From CAYJAD01 sp964372165 (lineage in GTDB: Bacteria; Desulfobacterota; Desulfovibrionia; Desulfovibrionales; Desulfovibrionaceae), in assembly GCA_964372165.1 (NCBI GenBank), contig CAYJPT010000122.1, positions 1 through 6,826 on the forward strand: DNA of 6,826 bases. Reading direction: 5' to 3'. This document shows, piece by piece, positions 5,587-6,826 of this stretch. The translations under genes and the position numbers were made by a program. How positions within the stretch are numbered: position 1 is the stretch's first letter; each line of letters starts with the position of its first letter. The notes under the pieces were generated by a model. The model saw only the letters and a program-made list of their open reading frames with translations. It had not been told where the DNA came from and did no database searches.

Positions 5587-6057
5587 CTAAAAATTTGCCA
5601 CTAAGGTTGCTATCTCTTTACGGGCAACGTTTAAATAATCGTCAAATTTTGCTTGCACTTTAGGGGAAAGACCTACATTCCATGTTAAATAGTCCTCAGG
5701 TTCCATACCAATTATGTGTAAATGCGGTCTTTTTTTGTGCAGTAACTCTGCCATATTAATTGAATCAATAAGATCTATATCATGTATAGAAAGACGCTGT
5801 TTAGGATTATCAACAAGATCAGATTCACTCAATCTATAAATTGTGCCAGGCTCACCCTTTGCATGCACAATATCCAAAACTAAAATGGTTTCATATCCCT
5901 CAAAGAGATAAAAAATATCTTGAGTAAAGGTTCCAGCTTCAATAACCGTGACATTTTCAGGGAATTCTTCTTCCATGAGTTTTTGAGCTGCAAAAACACC
6001 AATGCCATCATCAGTAAGAAGCATATTTCCAACGCCCATGACTAGTAGTTTTTTCAT
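5587..6057 (-). CDS. hybD: [NiFe]-hydrogenase maturation endopeptidase (HyaD/HybD/HynC type)
   Basis: Cuts the C-terminal extension from the hydrogenase large subunit after nickel insertion, closing the active site. The 156 residues match the M52 peptidase family. The N-terminal signature GVGNMLLTDDGIGV spans 8-21. The three nickel-sensing ligands of E. coli HybD (Glu16, Asp62, His93) align with D17, D62 (VLDIV) and H92 (SIHDIDL); Asp at the first position is an accepted variant. GMEPEDYLTWNVGLSPKV (117-134) is the conserved C-terminal block. AGAGG (6064-6068) lies six bases before the ATG at 6057. It is the first gene of its unit and has its own promoter. No hydrogenase structural gene adjoins it. 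The exact name (hybD, hyaD, hynC) depends on the partner hydrogenase, which is not visible. Confidence 0.94.
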   Translation of the reverse strand: MKKLLVMGVGNMLLTDDGIGVFAAQKLMEEEFPENVTVIEAGTFTQDIFYLFEGYETILVLDIVHAKGEPGTIYRLSESDLVDNPKQRLSIHDIDLIDSINMAELLHKKRPHLHIIGMEPEDYLTWNVGLSPKVQAKFDDYLNVARKEIATLVANF

Positions 6058-6090
6058 AACAGACCTCTTTTATTAATCACGTATAAATTT

Positions 6091-6119
6091 AATATAACAA
6101 CATATTGTGGCATTGGCAA
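6091..6119 (-). promoter_or_regulatory. Sigma70 promoter of hybD-hypC
   Basis: On the minus strand, TTGCCA (6114-6119) and TATATT (6091-6096) are separated by 17 bases; each box matches the consensus at five of six positions. The predicted start near 6084 leaves a leader of about 27 bases before the hybD ATG. The -35 box is the centre of a palindrome described separately. Confidence 0.7.
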
Positions 6120-6122
6120 TGC
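6110..6122. promoter_or_regulatory. Possible operator palindrome over the hybD -35 box
   Basis: GCATTGGCAATGC is a palindrome with five-base perfect arms (GCATT, AATGC) around GGC. It covers the whole -35 box of the hybD promoter, where a bound repressor would exclude polymerase. The regulator is unknown. Confidence 0.4.
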
Positions 6123-6242
6123 TGCTTTTATAATAAGAATTTTTTTATTTTACACAAAAAAACACTTGCTTTTTTTTGATAGTATGTATAAGTACATGCG
6201 CTGTTGCTTGTATGTTTTGCATAAAGTAGCTAGTTTGGTGCT

Positions 6243-6269
6243 TTGAAAACATTGAAAATATGTTATGAT
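6243..6269 (+). promoter_or_regulatory. Candidate extended -10 promoter of rpmB
   Basis: TATGAT (6264-6269) is preceded by TG one base upstream (6261-6262), the extended -10 pattern, which relaxes the need for a good -35. A TTGAAA (6243-6248) lies 15 bases upstream, a short spacer. The predicted start near 6276 gives a leader of about 119 bases. A rival candidate is TTGCTT (6166-6171) with TATAAG (6187-6192), also 15 bases apart. Confidence 0.45.
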
Positions 6270-6394
6270 ATTGCCTTGAAAGTTTTTCATCGCAAGTTAA
6301 ATAAAATTGTCGCGATATGTGTGATATATAGGCAAATTTTATGTAAAAAACGGTTTTCAGCGTTAATTATTTAGTTAATATATACGGAGGAATT

Positions 6395-6604
6395 ATGAGC
6401 AGAGAATGCGATTTTTGTGGTAAGAAACCCCAAGTAGGTAATTTAGTAAGTCACTCTAATGTTAAAACGAAACGCCGTTTTAATCCAAACTTACAAAAAA
6501 CGCGTCACCAATTCCCCAATGGTATGGTACGCACCTTAAGAGTTTGCACTCGTTGCTTGCGTTCAGGTTTAGTAGTAAAGCCTGTTGCACGCGCACAAGC
6601 ATAA
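6395..6604 (+). CDS. rpmB: 50S ribosomal protein L28, zinc-ribbon form
   Basis: A small basic protein of the large ribosomal subunit. The 69 residues match the shorter bacterial L28 type. Two CxxC pairs, C5-C8 (CDFC) and C51-C54 (CTRC), form the zinc-binding ribbon of the so-called C+ form, so this copy should need zinc. The family features GKKPQVGNLVSHS (9-21), KTKRRFNPNLQ (24-34) and VRTLRVCTRCLRSG (45-58) are all present. GGAGG (6386-6390) lies four bases before the ATG. The gene is monocistronic here, without rpmG beside it, and is closed by a strong terminator eleven bases after the stop. No Zur-like operator was recognised upstream. Confidence 0.97.
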   Translation: MSRECDFCGKKPQVGNLVSHSNVKTKRRFNPNLQKTRHQFPNGMVRTLRVCTRCLRSGLVVKPVARAQA

Positions 6605-6614
6605 TATTTACTGT

Positions 6615-6654
6615 AAAAAAAGACCCGCGTAGTTTTTCTGGCGGGTCTTTTTTT
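6615..6654 (+). terminator. Bidirectional intrinsic terminator of rpmB
   Basis: GACCCGC (6622-6628) and GCGGGTC (6641-6647) form a perfect GC-rich seven-bp stem with a 12-base loop, flanked by A7 (6615-6621) and T7 (6648-6654). The T-tract serves rpmB; the A-tract makes it equally good for leftward transcription. Confidence 0.9.
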
Positions 6655-6704
6655 ATTGCGTAAAGAAAACCTCCTGCCTAGCGGGAGGTTTTCTTTACGC
6701 AATA
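6654..6704. terminator. Second bidirectional terminator, long near-perfect hairpin
   Basis: The arms 6654-6677 and 6681-6704 pair over 24 bp with one T-G wobble and a three-base loop (CTA). The core is a GC-rich eight-bp stem (CCTCCTGC with GCGGGAGG) flanked by AAAGAAAA on the left and TTTTCTTT on the right, so each strand reads as stem plus U-rich tract. It starts at the last T of the first terminator. It probably stops leftward transcripts from the right edge and backs up rpmB termination. Confidence 0.75.
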
Positions 6705-6750
6705 CCCCCCCTTTCGAGGGTTTATCAACTATAAAAGTAGCTAATTCCTT

Positions 6751-6826
6751 TCACTCATAAGCTACTCTAATAACGCGACGCGGCATTTTAGTAGCTGCTT
6801 GCCTTATAAGAAGCTCTAAAAGCTTC
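6751..6826 (-). CDS. Possible C-terminal end of a leftward gene cut by the window edge
   Basis: One minus-strand frame is open from the window edge to a TGA at 6751-6753 and encodes about 24 residues (KLLELLIRQAATKMPRRVIR, then VAYE). The segment is more GC-rich than nearby spacers, and bidirectional terminators lie just downstream, as expected for a gene convergent with rpmB. The fragment is too short to identify, and another minus frame is open to 6788. A small inverted repeat, AGTAGCT (6736-6742) and AGCTACT (6760-6766), spans the stop. Confidence 0.35.
   Translation of the reverse strand, partial: KLLELLIRQAATKMPRRVIRVAYE

Larger units (their letters stand above)
6058..6394. other. Divergent spacer between hybD and rpmB
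   Basis: This 337-base AT-rich stretch holds the hybD promoter and its palindrome on the left and the rpmB promoter and a leader of about 119 bases on the right. A T-rich block (6140-6180) separates them. A 16-codon frame at 6196-6246 has no SD and is not called. The rpmB leader contains the small dyad ATCGC and GCGAT (6289-6293, 6312-6316), too weak to name. No RNA gene or known riboswitch is visible. Confidence 0.6.

Noticed and set aside
6108..6123. A sigma54-like element on the + strand, TGGCA and TGC with GG and GC ten bases apart, pointing toward rpmB.
   Set aside because: It would be over 250 bases from rpmB, and the bases are explained by the palindrome and the better sigma70 promoter of hybD on the other strand.
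6196..6246. A 16-codon frame starting MRCCLYVL between hybD and rpmB, resembling a leader peptide.
   Set aside because: No ribosome binding site, and it lies upstream of the preferred rpmB promoter.

Overview
The window is AT-rich bacterial DNA with compact genes, good Shine-Dalgarno sites and mostly short spacers. It carries glutaminyl-tRNA synthetase (absent from many bacteria), a [NiFe]-hydrogenase maturation protease beside HypC, and a four-cysteine ribosomal protein L28. This mix suggests a low-GC, anaerobic, hydrogen-metabolising proteobacterium. A member of Desulfovibrionales, possibly near Lawsonia, is my best guess. That assignment is an inference from gene content and from the general look of the proteins; no database was searched.

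Left part (1-2880): a possible C-terminal fragment of a rightward gene enters from the left edge. glnS then runs leftward (247-1938) from a near-consensus sigma70 promoter. A divergent FCD-type GntR regulator (2239-2880) has its own good promoter in the shared 300-bp spacer. The regulator's ligand and targets cannot be read from the sequence.

Middle (2926-4826): three leftward genes. A beta-class N6-adenine-type DNA methyltransferase (3442-4383) is followed by a GNAT acetyltransferase (2926-3366). No restriction endonuclease is visible, so this looks like a solitary, perhaps acquired, methyltransferase. Upstream of it is a 94-residue protein of unknown function (4542-4826). Its short leader holds a strong terminator-like hairpin between its promoter and its ribosome binding site, the most interesting regulatory structure in the window.

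Right part (4957-6826): a leftward unit, hybD-hypC, with a 78-residue protein of unknown function behind it. HybD-type proteases trim the hydrogenase large subunit after HypC has helped deliver the Fe(CN)2CO group. The structural subunits are not here, so these maturation genes are separated from their substrate. A perfect palindrome covers the -35 box of the hybD promoter. Divergent from hybD is rpmB (L28, rightward), closed by two tandem bidirectional intrinsic terminators. These face the possible 3' end of another leftward gene at the right edge.

No tRNA, rRNA, CRISPR array, transposase or complete restriction system was seen. The best candidates for something undescribed are the two small unknown proteins and the structured leaders in front of them.
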